A program made the translations under genes and the position numbers. Below the pieces are notes generated by a model, which was not told the DNA's origin, searched no databases, and saw only the letters and a list, made by a program, of their open reading frames with translations. From Riptortus pedestris (Eukaryota > Arthropoda > Insecta > Hemiptera > Alydidae): 64,000 nucleotides of DNA. Of the stretch, positions 22,170 through 33,260 are shown one piece after another. Within the stretch, counting starts at the first letter, position 1; each line of letters starts with the position of its first letter. Where the stretch lies: contig CM032228.1 of the NCBI GenBank assembly GCA_019009955.1, forward strand, positions 2,924,001 to 2,988,000. The letters are read 5' to 3'.

Positions 22170-22380
22170 CTACCCCTGGGTGTCGTATGTGACCCACGCT
22201 TGCAGAGTTTTCAAGAAAAGTACTAGAATAAAGATTAGAAAAGCAACCACACTTACCTTATCGCTAGTACAGCTTCCAGAGGACTGACTGGGAGGGTAAT
22301 TGACCCCCTCCACCCTCCTTGCACAGGTACGTACAGGCGCCGAAAAAGCAGCTCTGGGTCGCCCACGACCCAGTGGGTAG
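22170..22380. mobile_element. Short inverted-repeat element (MITE), 211 bp
   Basis: The left end CTACCCCTGGGTGTCGTATG mirrors the right end CATGGGC-type sequence GGTCGCCCACGACCCAGTGG-GTAG (imperfect). The CTGGGTCG...CGACCCAG palindrome resembles the subterminal palindromes of the piggyBac-derived element at 13353-14292, so a piggyBac origin is possible, but no TTAA duplication is seen. Confidence 0.5.
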
Positions 22381-22382
22381 GA

Positions 22383-22918
22383 TATATATACCGGAAAGAA
22401 AAACAATTACTGAAATATACCATATTAATTTTATTGAAAACTATTTACTACATCTAGTACTGTAATTTATGATGGATCAGAATAAGTTTTATCTCAACCA
22501 ATCAAATTTTAGTAGTGCAAGAACTTAAGAGGGGGGGGGTACCACCATATTTGCATTTATCACGTATAATAAAGGGCTCTTAAAAACAATTTATGGTATG
22601 TAAGCTTCGAATAATGTGGTTTATTACATAACAGAATATTATTTATTTAACATTAGTAGAAGTGGGGGTTTTAATGAAGGCTGAAAACTGAAAAATGCAA
22701 ATATCTCGGTTAATATTCAAGATAGATAATAAATGCACGTAACAATATTTATAGTACATTTAATTTGCAATTAGATAGATTTTATACAATGTTTTGATCT
22801 GGCGTATAGTGATGGAGATACTTCAAATTTTCAAAAAACCCCTTCTCTAAACCCCTCCTCCCACTGGTCCGATTTCAGCAATTAACGAAAAACAATTGCG
22901 ACCCCTATAGCGCTAAAA

Positions 22919-22980
<62 letters not shown>

Positions 22981-23797
22981 CGAAAATTAAATACATGAAA
23001 AATTAAACAGAGGTAGTCAAGTATTTGGGAAGTACGAAGGAGATGAAAGGAGCCGAACGAGAAAGGACTATTGGCACCTGACGGAGATCAAAGGCGTGCC
23101 ACCATATGGTCACGCCCGTCCTAGTGCCTACCAGTCCAGACCTCGAAGAGTCCAGACAATTCGGCTTTGATGTTGCCGCTTCTCTATAAATAGCATACAG
23201 CTCGGCCGACAATTCAGTTGGTTCTCAGCTATCTTCGAGTGATCATCCGTGCTACAATGCGACTTAGTTGCATTGCGGTAAAGTGTTTATAAGTGAAGAA
23301 CAGTGTTGTGCCGTGACTCTGTAATTAACATTATAGGGCCGTGTTTAAGACAGTGCAGTCCATTAACTTCGCGAAGTATGGGACAGTGCAGTGCCGTGTT
23401 TTTGTGAACATCAGTGGTCATGAGTGAATTATTGGACTGTGTAATTTGAAGAACAGTGAAGCTATCAGTGGATACTGTGAGTAGTAATTAAGAATAATTA
23501 ACCAAGTGTATTGTGCATTGTTAAATAAATTGTGCAGTGATAAAAACTATGAAGCTTGGGTGTGTTTAATTTTGCAATCCAAAAGAACTCTAATAAACAA
23601 CGTTTTTACTGACTTTGTAATAAAACGTAACAATATATATAGATAGACAGACAGATATGTAATTAATTTTCGTCATCAGGTCGATAGGGGGTCGATTGAG
23701 TAGGATCGATGGTTATTTGAAGAAAGTTCTCGAAATCGCGTCACGAGTACGACCTCAATAGCTGATTTCCCCTAAGGGAAATCTGCTAAAAATCAAT
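22383..23797 (-). repeat. Repeat A copy (extended form) carrying a solo LTR
   Basis: Minus-orientation right arm (poly-G at 22529, AGATATTTGCATTTTTC-type segment, GCGCTAAAAGACATATATAT) leads into the (TA)n at 22922-22975. A 657-bp LTR follows, then TATATAGATAGACAGACAG and the left arm GTAGGATCGATGGTTATTTG ... AGCTGATTTCCCCTAAGGGA. The LTR therefore sits inside the TA core of the repeat. Confidence 0.8.
22976..23632 (+). mobile_element. Solo LTR, SAP-gag gypsy family
   Basis: Begins TGTTGCGAAAATTAAA and ends AAAACGTAACA, bounded by ATAT on both sides. Its middle matches the paired LTRs at 50557-51182 and 53667-54292 (CGACTTAGTTGCATTGCGGT, AACAGTGTTGTGCCGTGACT, GTTTAAGACAGTGCAGT) with clear divergence. 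A TATAAA-like box (CTCTATAAATAGC) is near 23182. No internal region remains, as after LTR-LTR recombination. Confidence 0.85.
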
Positions 23798-24154
23798 GTG
23801 CAGACAGACGTAACAATTTTATAGATAGATTATATATATAGATATATAGATAGATAGATGGCAAAACGTTTTATTTACATTGGCTGTAATGGCTGAAAAG
23901 AGACTATTCCTGTTAAAATAAGAAATGCTACTCCATTTTGTTCTATCCATTGTTTGGTAAATGAAATATAAAGTATGTCTTTGTATTTTGTAGTAACTCC
24001 ATCATCGAATTTCGCTATAGGTTATTACATTACTAACCATCTCATGTGAATGTAGGTGTAATAGACATTTGAAGGAATTTTAAGAAATAAACTCAATGAA
24101 CTCATGAGTGCTGCTTTGGTCAGGAATAGAATTGATTTGTCCTTGGTGCTTTAG
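23798..24154. other. Intron remainder, nothing recognised
   Basis: AT-rich intron sequence up to the acceptor GGTGCTTTAG. A short TA-rich tract lies near 23833. Confidence 0.5.
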
Positions 24155-24291
24155 GTCCTGATGCACATATCAACGGCCTTCACCAACTGCCATTTGGACT
24201 GTATAGATGAAACAATTCACCCGGTCGGTGACGGTTTGCTCAACATGTCAGAACCAATCAACATGGAAATGTTGAAGGAAGCAACAAAACA
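24155..24291 (+). CDS. Fatty acyl-CoA reductase, third traced exon
   Basis: Starts in phase 0 after CTTTAG and reads VLMHISTAFTNCHLDCIDET IHPVG, then DGLLNMSEPINMEMLKEATK, ending with two bases of a Gln codon before GTAAGT. The H-[VI]-S-T-A-[FY] motif carries the catalytic serine position of the extended SDR fold; FARs read HVSTAYAN here. No stop codons; the junctions with neighbours restore frame. Confidence 0.95.
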
Positions 24292-24836
24292 GTAAGTCAT
24301 CCTTCATATTTTATTGATTAATTTATGGCAAAATACACCACTAGTAAATAATAATGAAAACAATTAAATCAGAATTGTAATTCTTACAAATCCAAAGGCT
24401 TTTTAAAAAAGTCCGTCACACAGGGGCTGCGTAAAGCAAGCAGATTTCCCACGTGAAGTTATACAATAGAGAAATCTCCATACGAGTGCCAAACAGTTAC
24501 GGAAACGGCCGAACTACCTTTTGGCGGGAAACTTGTCGTTTATCCGCTCACATTTAATAAAAATGCCAATATCTCGGTTAATATTCAAGATAGAGAATAA
24601 ATGTATAGAACAATATTTATAGTAAATTTAATTTGCAATAAGATTGGTTCTATACAATGTTTTGATCCGACGTATGGTAACGGAGATATTTCGAAAATCC
24701 CCCCTCTAAACCCCCCCTTCCCACTGGTCCGATTTCAGCCATTAACGAACTTGATCTGTATTTTTGCATAAAACGTTTAAATATCGAGTTTGGTAATGAT
24801 CAAACAAAAATTGCGACCGCTAGAGCGTTAACAGAC

Positions 24837-24890
<54 letters not shown>

Positions 24891-24893
24891 CAA

Positions 24894-25251
24894 TGAAAGG
24901 TTAATTACAATTATTATTATTTAAATTTAATCTATGTACCGGCTACTTCTGAGGGTCATATATTGCACGGCAAGCATTATCGTTTCCACCATCTCTGCTT
25001 TAAGAGCTAATTTATCTATTTAATCAGAGATATAGCACAATTAGACTAGATAATTAAAGAAACACTTACTCTCTCTTTGCATCTTGGGAGTCGACTGCCT
25101 GTTCCTGTCCCGCGGGATTGACCCTTGGACTCACAGGGGTCCGCTGTCCGTCCCTTGACAGGTGCTGCTACCTCGTTTAAAGCCTAGTACTAATCACTCT
25201 GATCTCATAGATATAGAGAGACAGCGGAGAACCACAGGCTCGACCGTTACA
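24894..25251 (-). repeat. 3' LTR of gag-only element
   Basis: 358-bp copy, same length as its partner at 27359-27716. Internal landmarks are AGGGGTCCGCTGTCCGTCCC and CTTGGGAGTCGACTGCCTGT. Confidence 0.88.
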
Positions 25252-25278
25252 TATGCCCCCCCAGAGAGAAAAAAAAAA

Positions 25279-25280
<2 letters not shown>

Positions 25281-25312
<32 letters not shown>
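25281..25312. repeat. (TA)n tract inside the gag-only element
   Basis: Short TA run followed by poly-T between the end of gag and the 3' LTR. Confidence 0.85.
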
Positions 25313-25320
<8 letters not shown>

Positions 25321-25403
25321 TTTAATATTATTTTATATTTAATTAACACGATATATTATTTTATTTTTATTTTTTATTTATAACAATAAATATATTATCT
25401 ATT

Positions 25404-27231
25404 CTATATTACTAATACATTTTTTTTTTTTTTTTTATAATTTCTATTTTCAAATCTCCCATTACCTCTTCCAAAATTTTTGTTGAGTGGTTTGTAATTT
25501 GAATTCCCACTACTATTATAAAATTGTCGGGAAACATTATCCGGGTTTCTTGGATGAAAGCTATTACTAGGGGGGAAATGACTATGTCTCCTGTTATAAC
25601 CTGGTGGACTACTCCATGAATTTCGATCCCTTTTCTCTATCGAAAATTCTCTTCGTTTATTTCTTACTCTATTTGGGTTGTTTCCCTCATTCTCACGATT
25701 TTCTTCTCCATCCGTTCCCCTCATGATATCCTGAGCTGGTAATTTTTGTAAAAGGTCAAGAAATTTCTCTTTATTACTGATTTGGCCGACCCCCAAGATA
25801 CATTGTATTTGCCATGGGAAGTGTTTTATTATGCATTTTATTTGATAAGACTCGGGAAAAGGTGGATTAAGATATTTACAGTCTTTAAATAATTTCCTGG
25901 CATAATCATCCATAGTTAAATTTTCTCCTGGGCGATATTTCCCATTGGTAATTTGATTTCTACATTCATCCTGCCTATCTTCCCCCCAATATTTATTTAA
26001 AAATCTTTCTTTAAAATGAATGAAATTTCTAATAAATTCCTTTTCAATCAGCCACCAAGTTCTTGGAACTCCCCTCATGCACTCTGAAATAATTAACTCT
26101 TGTTTTCCCCATGTATCTACTCCATAAATGTTAAAATAATTTTCTAATTCAGACAGAAAGTCAGTAGGGCTCTCCTGTCGACTATCACTAAATTTAGGAC
26201 ATCTCGCTTCAGGATTGACTCTAATTTCTTTACAGTTGGGCAAATGACCTATCTGAATTTTTTTTAATTCTTGCCGGATATTTTCCATTTCATCAGCTAT
26301 ACCTCCTATTTTGAAATCTGTCTCTAATAAATTCTCTATTTGAATTAACAATCTATCTTCAATTATTTGTTTATTTTCGTGAGTTATTTTCTGAATATTT
26401 AGATTTATTTGATCATTTATCTTCCCTTGAATAATCTTTTCATGCTCAATTTCCCCTTTTAATTCATTCCGAATTAAGTTTTTCTGTTGATGGCATTCTT
26501 GTCGGGTTTCTATTATTTTGGCATCCATTTCATCCATTAATTCCGTTTTTAGTAGTTCTCTAGTCTGAACGGTTTTCTTCTTTTTTTAAATTTTCTGTTT
26601 CACCTGCTAACCTATTCTCTAAAGATTTTAAGTTTATTTCATTTTCGTTTTTAAGATTATTTATCTCATTCAGAAATTCTTTTCTCACGTTTGATGCATC
26701 TACTCGAGTTTGTTCGATATCTATTATCAATGATTCAATACTATTTCTAACTTCCTCTTTAAATTCTTCTCGTTTGTTATTATTTTCTTCTAGTTTGTTA
26801 TTATTTTCTTCTAGTTTATTATTATTTTGTTCTAGTTTGTTATTATTTTCTTCTAGTTTGGCTTCCAATTTAGTATTTCCTGCTTTTATTAAGTTCATTA
26901 TAGCTTCCAGCATGTTTTGATCTTTTTCGATAGGCCTACTGACCTCTTTTAGTCCTTTTAAATCGTTTAAATTATCTATTATTCTGGTAGAAGTACCTCG
27001 CGGTTGTTCAAAACCCAAAAAACTCAAATTTGCTATCTCAGTAGATAACGGTATTCCCGAATCCTCTAATTGAATTATATGTCTAGCCTGATCTTTATAT
27101 ATGATATTGGTCTGTGTTCCCTCTAACGGTTCACTTTCAATAGATAGATTTTCAAGATCCAAATTATTACTTTCCTGTTCCACATCACTAATCCTATCCT
27201 CAAAACATTTGCTATTAGTATTAATATCCAT
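25404..27231 (-). pseudogene. Retrotransposon gag, one frameshift
   Basis: Starts at ATG 27231 (MDINTNSKCFEDRISDVEQE). Residues ~110-160 hold five copies of a KLEENNN-like heptad, then a coiled coil to about residue 220. A single-base shift in an A-rich run near 26575 moves the frame to the 377-codon ORF ending at 25404. That part carries a second coiled coil and a Retrotrans_gag-like core: CPKFSDSRQESPTDFLSELE, GVPRTWWLIEKEF, FKERFLNKYWGEDRQ and GENLTMDDYARKLF. The C-terminus is Arg/Asn-rich with no CCHC knuckle. Joined, the protein would be about 600 residues. It probably serves as a capsid protein packaged by a related autonomous element. Confidence 0.85.
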
Positions 27232-27335
27232 TTTTATAATCTATGTTAATTAAAAAATTTTTTTTTTTAAATGAATAACCTAAATAAATATTTTAAATGT
27301 TTAAATTTAAAAAAAATGTTTAAGCCGTGCCCTTT

Positions 27336-27348
27336 CACGTTGGGGCCA
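27336..27348 (-). promoter_or_regulatory. Primer-binding-site-like sequence
   Basis: TGGCCCCAACGTG on the minus strand, about 10 bp inside the 5' LTR, resembling the TGGCGCCCAACGTGG-type sites of gypsy elements. Confidence 0.55.
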
Positions 27349-27358
27349 TTTTATATAA

Positions 27359-27716
27359 TGAAAGGTTAATTATAATTATTATTATTTAAATTTAATCTAT
27401 GTACCGGCTACTTCTCAGGGTGTTATATTGCACGGAAAGCATTATCGTTTCCACCATCTCTGCTATAAGAGCTAATTTATCTATTTAATCAGAGATATAG
27501 CACAATTTGACTATATAATTAAAGAAACACTTACTCTCTCGTTGCATCTTGGGAGTCGACTGCCTGTTCCTGTCCCGCGAGATTGACCCTTGGATTCACA
27601 GGGGTCCGCTGTCTGTCCCTTGACAGGTGCTGCTACCTCGTTTAAAGCCTAGTACTAATCACTCTGATCTCATAGATATAGAGAGACAGCGGAGAACCAC
27701 AGGCTCGACCGTTACA
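27359..27716 (-). repeat. 5' LTR of gag-only element
   Basis: 358 bp, partner of 24894-25251. Immediately followed by (TA)n of repeat A. Confidence 0.88.
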
Positions 27717-28147
27717 ATATATATATATATATATATATATAATTTTGAACGGACCTCATTTTCGTCATCTCTTGAGTAGGATCGATGGACATTTGAAGAA
27801 ATTTTTCGAAAATTGGGTCATGAGTACGACCTCAATAGGTGTTTTCCCTTAATGAAAATCTGCTAATATAAAACCAGTTAAATCTTAGATATTCATTTAT
27901 ATAAAGTATTTTGGTACTCGCCTAGGTTTATATTTCGCAATATGCTTGGAGTGCAAACTTTTTAGATCTCAATCTATAAAAAGATACTGAAAATGTTTTA
28001 TAAGGCGTTTATAATAATCTGCAGGTTTAAAATGTAAGTTTTACCTAGAATAAATTTAATAATTAGAGGGCGAATACATATGCTGATTGATATTTCTATA
28101 TAGCTTTTAGCATTTTATAGCATTAATCAATTTACTGTATTTTGCAG

Positions 28148-28257
28148 AGCACTGGATGAGAGCCCCAACACATACATTTACACCAAGAGGTTGGCAGAGC
28201 ATTATATTGGCGAGCATTGCAAGGATATGCCAGTTGGTATCTTCAGGCCTGCCATAG
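28148..28257 (+). CDS. Fatty acyl-CoA reductase, fourth traced exon (active site)
   Basis: The first base completes the Gln codon. It then reads ALDESPNTYIYTKRLAEHYI GEHCKDMPVGIFRPAI and ends with one base before GTAAAT. YIYTK (28173-28187) is the YxxxK catalytic pair of the SDR/FAR family (YTFTK in many FARs), and the following helix and [IV]-x-R-P-[AS]-I strand are family hallmarks. Acceptor TATTTTGCAG. Confidence 0.95.
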
Positions 28258-28338
28258 GTAAATACATAAAATTGCTTACAAATGGTTTTTTTTCTTGACT
28301 CTTGTACATAGGATGAACGTCAGAGAATACATTCTAAC

Positions 28339-28395
28339 AGATTTCCATTAGGGGAAATCTGCTGTTGAGGTTGAACTCATGATGGCAGACACTGC
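28339..28395 (+). repeat. Repeat A left-end fragment
   Basis: AACAGATTTCCATTAGGGGA then AATCTGCTGTTGAGGTTGAACTCATGA-like sequence matches the first ~50 bp of repeat A, including a decayed TTAA palindrome. Confidence 0.65.
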
Positions 28396-28439
28396 TGGAG
28401 CTGCCCCAGGATTCCAGCCCAGGGAATATCTTTGGACCA

Positions 28440-29640
28440 GAAGAGAGTAGTTAGCGGCTTACCTCCACACTGACCGACTTCCCTAGCCGGATTCCCGGGA
28501 ATCAAAGGGAATTGGATATCGGTTGGGAGACAAAAACCTGACCCTTAAGGTCACCTTGGCAGTTCAGGTAAGAACTGGCAGTCCCACCCCCCTTCTGAAC
28601 ACTCGCTCCCTCACCAATCGTCCACCGCCATGTCTCAGGTCGGTCTATTTCAAGACACACTCGAGTCCCAGAGACCGGTCGGCCAACAACCCCCTTCTTC
28701 TAACCCACACCCACCTGAGACTAGGACCGCCGCAGGTCGTGGAAGTAGGCGCAAGGCGCCTTACCCGACTGGAAGGAGATCCGTGACGGAGTCCATATTA
28801 GACAGGCTCATAGAGCGGCGCACTCGGGAGTCAAATCCCGAAAGTCAGGCCAGTGCACCGGCCCCCGAACAGTGCCTTCCTCCACCACCAGCCTCCGACA
28901 ACCCTCCTCTACCACGGTACGCATGGGTCTCAAGTATAAAGAATGCACAGAACGGCCCCAGACGGCACCAAGAGGGACATAGAGCCCATCCTGGCCACCT
29001 TCAAGCCAGGATATAAAACTTGGGGACGATTCGATATATTGATCATGTGGGCATCAGTGTCAAAGAGTACGTCCCCGAGAAAGAAGTACCTCAGTGCCAT
29101 AGAAGTTAATAATTTGGACACACCAAGGCGTACTGCATGAGTGCTTGGGTGCCCATTTGGTTGCCGGATGCAACCATTCACGTAACACGCTGACTTGCGG
29201 CAACTGCGGGCATGAACATCCGGCCTCTTACAGAAATTGCGCCCACAGACAACAGATTCTACAGGCCGTACAGGCCAGGTGCCAAAACCCCGGTCCCACC
29301 TACATCCCTGCTCCTCCCCCCACCAGCAACCCATGGACTGCTCGAAAATCCCCCCCTTCGCTCCTCTCCCAACCACAACAACCCATCCAACCCACCACCA
29401 ACCCACTCCCCCTCTGCATACACCCAACCCTTGGCCCAGGCCCAGGCATATCAACAACCAATGCAACATAGCGCAGCCATGCCCCCTGGGTCGATAGGAT
29501 AGAGCGCATGCTTGACACCTGGCTTATCAGCCTACTCCCTCGTATCTCCAAGATACTGGAGCGAACTTCGGTAAATAAGTTCGATTTGACTGTGTTCATT
29601 CTGGATATAGATTATGAAGGCAGTGGATGATATGAATCAG
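28440..29640 (+). pseudogene. Jockey-like non-LTR retrotransposon ORF1 (gag-like) fragment
   Basis: GC-rich island inside the fourth FAR intron. In three plus-strand frames it keeps the order of jockey-clade ORF1: a Pro/Ser/Arg-rich N-terminus (28630-29016); a middle domain (TAPDGTKRDIEPILATFKPG...); then zinc knuckles, of which FGHTKAYCMSAW, AGCNHSRNTLTCGNCGHEHP and ASYRNCAH are readable; then a Pro-rich linker and a helix LISLLPRISKILERTSVNKF. Frameshifts separate the blocks and no reverse transcriptase follows. This is a 5' portion of a LINE, or one truncated by later events. Confidence 0.75.
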
Positions 29641-29684
29641 TTGTTAAGAGTAAGCTATCTTCATTCCTGCTATTAGTACATTTC

Positions 29685-29795
29685 CTTTAAGGGAAATAAG
29701 CTGTTGAGTTCGTACTCATGTCGCGATTTTTGAATGATTTCCTCAAATGTCCATCGATCCAACCCAGGAGATGAAGAAAATGAGGTTCTCTTATA
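29685..29795 (+). repeat. Repeat A left-arm fragment
   Basis: TTTCCTTTAAGGGAAATAAG ... CATCGATCCAACCCAGGAGA matches the A left arm; the TA core and right arm are absent. Confidence 0.75.
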
Positions 29796-29869
29796 GTATA
29801 AGTTAGAATATTAGTGTGGAAGTAGTGTAGGAAGCAGTCACCAGGAAGCAGCACAAGCCGGAGGCACCC

Positions 29870-29886
29870 GAGAGAGAGAGAGTGAA

Positions 29887-29917
<31 letters not shown>

Positions 29918-29922
29918 GAGAA
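29870..29922 (+). repeat. (GA)n microsatellite
   Basis: GAGA-rich tract just upstream of the acceptor for the fifth traced FAR exon; no repeat-family arms are seen around it. Confidence 0.9.
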
Positions 29923-29955
29923 TCAAAGAAAATGTTTAACAGCTATTGTTTACAG

Positions 29956-30145
29956 TTATAGGTGCTGTGCAAGAACCACTGACCGGCTGGGTGGACAATC
30001 ACTATGGGCCAACAGGGATGACCATCGCCCTGATGTTAGGGGTAGTGCATACGGTAATCGCATCCCAAAATGCAGCAGCTGAATTAGTACCAGTTGATAT
30101 AGTTATCAACGGTCTTATATCTGCGGCTTGGGATACACGCGAAAA
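29956..30145 (+). CDS. Fatty acyl-CoA reductase, fifth traced exon
   Basis: Follows TTGTTTACAG and restores frame from the previous exon: VIGAVQEPLTGWVDNHYGPT then GMTIALMLGVVHTV, ending ELVPVDIVINGLISAAWDTR EK with two bases of the Lys codon. E-P-x-x-G-W-[VI]-D-N and the [IV]-P-V-D-x-[VI]-[VI]-N-x-[LM]-[IL] motif are diagnostic for FARs. Open throughout. Confidence 0.95.
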
Positions 30146-30555
30146 GTAACATTTTTTAATCTTTTATTTCCTTATCTTATAGCTTTTTTGACCTCTTATT
30201 AGCATATGATGAGCTACAGGATCCAATGCTATATTTGCCTCTTCCAAAAAAAACTTAGCATTAACAATGAAATTGGGAAATTTTTGAATTGTAAACATAC
30301 AAATGTATTGTATACATATATTTGTAGTTCATAACAGGAACCATATCTTCTTATTTTCCCGTGAAACATTAAAAAGAGGTATTATAGCAAAGGTATGAAC
30401 TGTGGTCAATCCACCAAGTACACTGCTTCATCCAGAATATTTATTAATAACAGTGAATGATACTTTCCTACACTGTATCACTACGCAATGCACTAGAAAT
30501 TGGCGTATGTAAAAAGAAATGCATTAATAGCCTTGTATCAAACCTCTACATATCG
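30146..30555. other. Intron, nothing recognised
   Basis: AT-rich intron between the fifth traced FAR exon and the 51-bp minisatellite; no exon or repeat family was recognised. Confidence 0.5.
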
Positions 30556-30559
30556 TTAG

Positions 30560-31530
30560 ATTTCTACAAATAGTTGGATGATTCTGAACATATTGGAGAA
30601 GAGGGCCAACATCATTCTCACTAGCTGGATTATTCTGAAATTACAGTAGAGGTGGACCAACATCAATCTTACTAGATGGATGATGCTAATCCTATTGGAG
30701 ACGAGGACCAACATCAATCTTACTAGCTGGATGATGCTAATTCTACTGGGGAGGTGGACCAATATCAATCTTATGACTTGGATGATGCTAATCGAACTGG
30801 AGAGGAGGGCCAACATCGATGTTACTAGCTGGATGATGGTAATCCTACTCGAGTGGTGGTCCAACATCAATCTTACTGGCTAGTGGATTCTGAACCTACT
30901 CGAGTGGTGGTCCAACATCAATCTTACTGGCTAGTGGATTCTGAACCTACTCGAGTGGTGGTCCAACATCAATCTTACTGCCTAGTGGATTCTGAACCTA
31001 CTCGAGTGGTGGTCCAACATCAATCTTACTAGCTTGCGGGTTCTGAATCTACTCGAGTGGTGGTCCAACATCAATCTTACTGGCTAGTGGATTCTGAACC
31101 TACTCGAGTGGTGGTCCAACATCAATCTTACTGCCTAGTGGATTCTGAACCTACTCGAGTGGTGGTCCAACATCAATCTTACTAGCTTGCGGGTTCTGAA
31201 TCTACTCGAGTGGTGGTCCAACATCAATCTTACTGGCTAGTGGATTCTGAACCTACTCGAGTGGTGGTCCAACATCAATCTTACTAGCTAGCGGGTTCTG
31301 AACCTACTGGACAAATAGACCAACGTCAATCTTAGTAGCTGGATGATGCTAATCCTACTGGAGAGGAGGGCCAATATGATTATTACTAGCCAGTAAGATC
31401 GATGTTCGTCCACCTCTCCAGTTAGATTAGAATAATCCAGCTTGTAAGATTGATATTGGTCCACTTCTCCAGTAGGTTCAGAATCACCCAGCTAGTAAGA
31501 TTTATGTTAGTCCTCCCCTCCAGTAGGAGT
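30560..31530 (+). repeat. 51-bp minisatellite with an inverted end
   Basis: Units of 51 bp (GAACCTACTCGAGTGGTGGT then CCAACATCAATCTTACTGGC then TAGTGGATTCT) fill 30850-31310, with older diverged units before (30560-30850). From about 31385 to 31530 two to three units run in the opposite orientation (AGCTTGTAAGATTGATATTG, GGTCCACTTCTCCAGTAGG). The CTCGAG in the young units replaces CTGGAG of the older ones. The array lies in the fifth traced FAR intron. Confidence 0.92.
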
Positions 31531-31889
31531 ATCTATCCGCCTTCTCAATTCCTGTCTCAGCTTACATTTTCCTGCCATTTAGAAACGTGCAATTGTTCCC
31601 CCAATCCTCGAGTTCAGTAGAAGGGGTACTACTGCTCTCCCTCTAGGCAGGTCATTCTGTACCTTTTTCTCTCATACTCTGAAGAAATAGTGGGTCTCAG
31701 ATAAAAATATAATAATAAGCTTATTTCATGTTTTGATTCCATGCTTTTTAACTGAAATATCGTATATCACTTTTAAATGAAATCATTTTAAATGGAATGC
31801 AGTGAATATTTAATTTAATAATGTTACGTACAATTCATGTTAATTTTCTTATGATGTCTGAATAAATAATGTCTTGTTACTATTTTGAG

Positions 31890-32150
31890 GTTTCTAACAA
31901 GGAGCCCTAACTGCCAGGAAATACCCGTCTACAACATGACTTCCTCCCCAGAAGCACGACTCACGTATGGAAAGTGTTTGGATCAAGCTATCATAGAAGG
32001 AAGACGAAGCAGCTGCGAGAATAGTGTGTGGTTTCCTTTCGCTTGGAAAACTACTTCGTTGAATCTGTATCGGTTCAACACCGCCATATTCCACTACACA
32101 CCTGCCTACATTGCTGACTTGATCGCATATGCCACTGGAGCCAAGCCCAA
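31890..32150 (+). CDS. Fatty acyl-CoA reductase, sixth traced exon (start of FAR_C)
   Basis: Acceptor TATTTTGAG and donor GTATAT. Reads FLTRSPNCQEIPVYNMTSSP, TYGKCLDQAIIEGRRSSCEN, SVWFPFAWKTTSLNLYRFNT and YTPAYIADLIAYATGAKPK. I-P-V-Y-N-x-T-S ends the catalytic domain. The W-[FY]-P-x-[FA] stretch and the H-Y-x-P-A-[YF]-[IL]-x-D segment open the C-terminal Sterile/FAR_C domain. Frame continues from the previous exon (AA|G Lys) and into the next (AA|G Lys). Confidence 0.95.
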
Positions 32151-32860
32151 GTATATTATTTGTTTCTTCAATACATGACCATCTATATTATTTTTTATAT
32201 AAAAACAATGCAGGCTGTCTTACATATAGCGACTCAAATGCTTTTTCTGGTCCAAGAGATGATCTAATCAAAAAATGCCACAGGGAAAACTTGTAGCCCT
32301 TGATTTCTAGTTTAATCATCAGCTATTCAACCCCAAATTAATTGAGCATGCGCAATAGGAGTCCGATCAAAAGTTGTGGTGGGCAGATGACCTCTTACCT
32401 TTTTATTCTATCGTACTTGCAGGATACAATGTACAGCAAACTCCGTTCAAAGTTAAACGACGTGGTAGTTTTCCTATTCTAGATACCTAGTACTAACATA
32501 GATACAAAATTTTCATTTTTGTGTCCGAACCATCTAAGAAACGTTTCTATTCTCCAAGGGAGTATGGTAATCAGATATCGGAAAAAATAAGAGGGCCACC
32601 TGCCTATGTATTTGTCACAATATTCTTCACATATCGATGCAAATTTGGAGAAATTCTTCAAAAATAACGAGAGTGCAACCTCAATAGCTGATTTCCCAAA
32701 ATGAATATCTGCTAAAAGTAATGCTCATTATATAATGATAATTTGTACCAAAGAGCACTGTATAATTCACTTTTAGTAAAAATTAGGATAATGGAGTTTA
32801 TAGGGTGTCCAGTTATATACATTCAGAATCATATGTTCAATAAGAAATGGAGCTCCACCT
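32151..32860. other. Intron; contains a repeat-A fragment
   Basis: About 32655-32718 matches the A left end in minus orientation (AACCTCAATAGCTGATTTCC ... ATCTGCTAAAA). Nothing else was recognised before the gypsy remnant. Confidence 0.55.
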
Positions 32861-32862
32861 AG

Positions 32863-33260
32863 CTAATCCCAACTTCCGCAAAACCCCTCTTCCGGTAGAC
32901 AAAAGTAGATCTTCTCTTGCCGGTGGTCATCACGAAACAGACAGCTCTTCCGAAGCTGATAGGGGGAACGCGAGCATCCTAAACGTGGCGTCGAAGAGGG
33001 AATCCCCACTCTCGGTTCCGTGACATCCTTTTGGTCCCCCACGGGCGAGCCTCCCGAAGAACTATCGGCACCCAGGTCTTGGTCGAGCTCGCGACTATCG
33101 TCCAAATTCCGAGCTCTCTCACGGAGCCGAGTCTCCTGGACAGCTCTGTAGCTCGCCTTAGAGGCTGGGGGAAAAGACTTTCGGGTGTTTCTTCCAAGGC
33201 CCTAGCCTCGTCCAAAGGACTCTGAGGCAGCCTCCGTCCTAACGGCATACTCCCTTCTCC
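32863..33260 (-). pseudogene. Gypsy 3' coding tail, unassigned
   Basis: GC-rich frames after integrase (33248-32979 and 33105-32863) contain ALEETPESLFPQPLRRATEL. No domain is recognised. Base composition matches the rest of the gypsy remnant and not the intron. Confidence 0.4.

Larger units (their letters stand above)
24894..27716 (-). mobile_element. Gag-only LTR retrotransposon
   Basis: Two direct repeats of 358 bp (24894-25251 and 27359-27716) begin TGAAAGGTTAATT and end CTCGACCGTTACA; in element orientation they are TGTAAC...CTTTCA. I counted roughly a dozen differences between them. A primer-binding-site-like TGGCCCCAACGTG (minus strand, 27348-27336) lies just inside the 5' LTR, and a GGGGGG purine run precedes the 3' LTR. 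Between them only gag is present: no protease, reverse transcriptase or integrase. This is a non-autonomous element. Confidence 0.88.
24405..27868 (-). repeat. Repeat A copy split by a gag-only LTR element
   Basis: The minus-orientation right arm runs from AAGTCCGTCACACAGGGGCT (24410) to the TA tract at 24838-24888. The TA tract and left arm resume at 27717 (TTTTGAACGGACCTCATTTT ... CCTTAATGAAAATCTGCTAA). The LTR element between them replaces nothing recognisable, so it inserted into the TA core. Confidence 0.9.

Noticed and set aside
28930..29599. Minus-strand ORFs of 179 and 99 residues
   Set aside because: They are the antisense of the jockey-like ORF1, whose zinc knuckles are on the plus strand.
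30556..30883. ORFs on both strands over the 51-bp minisatellite
   Set aside because: 51 is divisible by 3, so open frames arise without selection; both strands are open at once.
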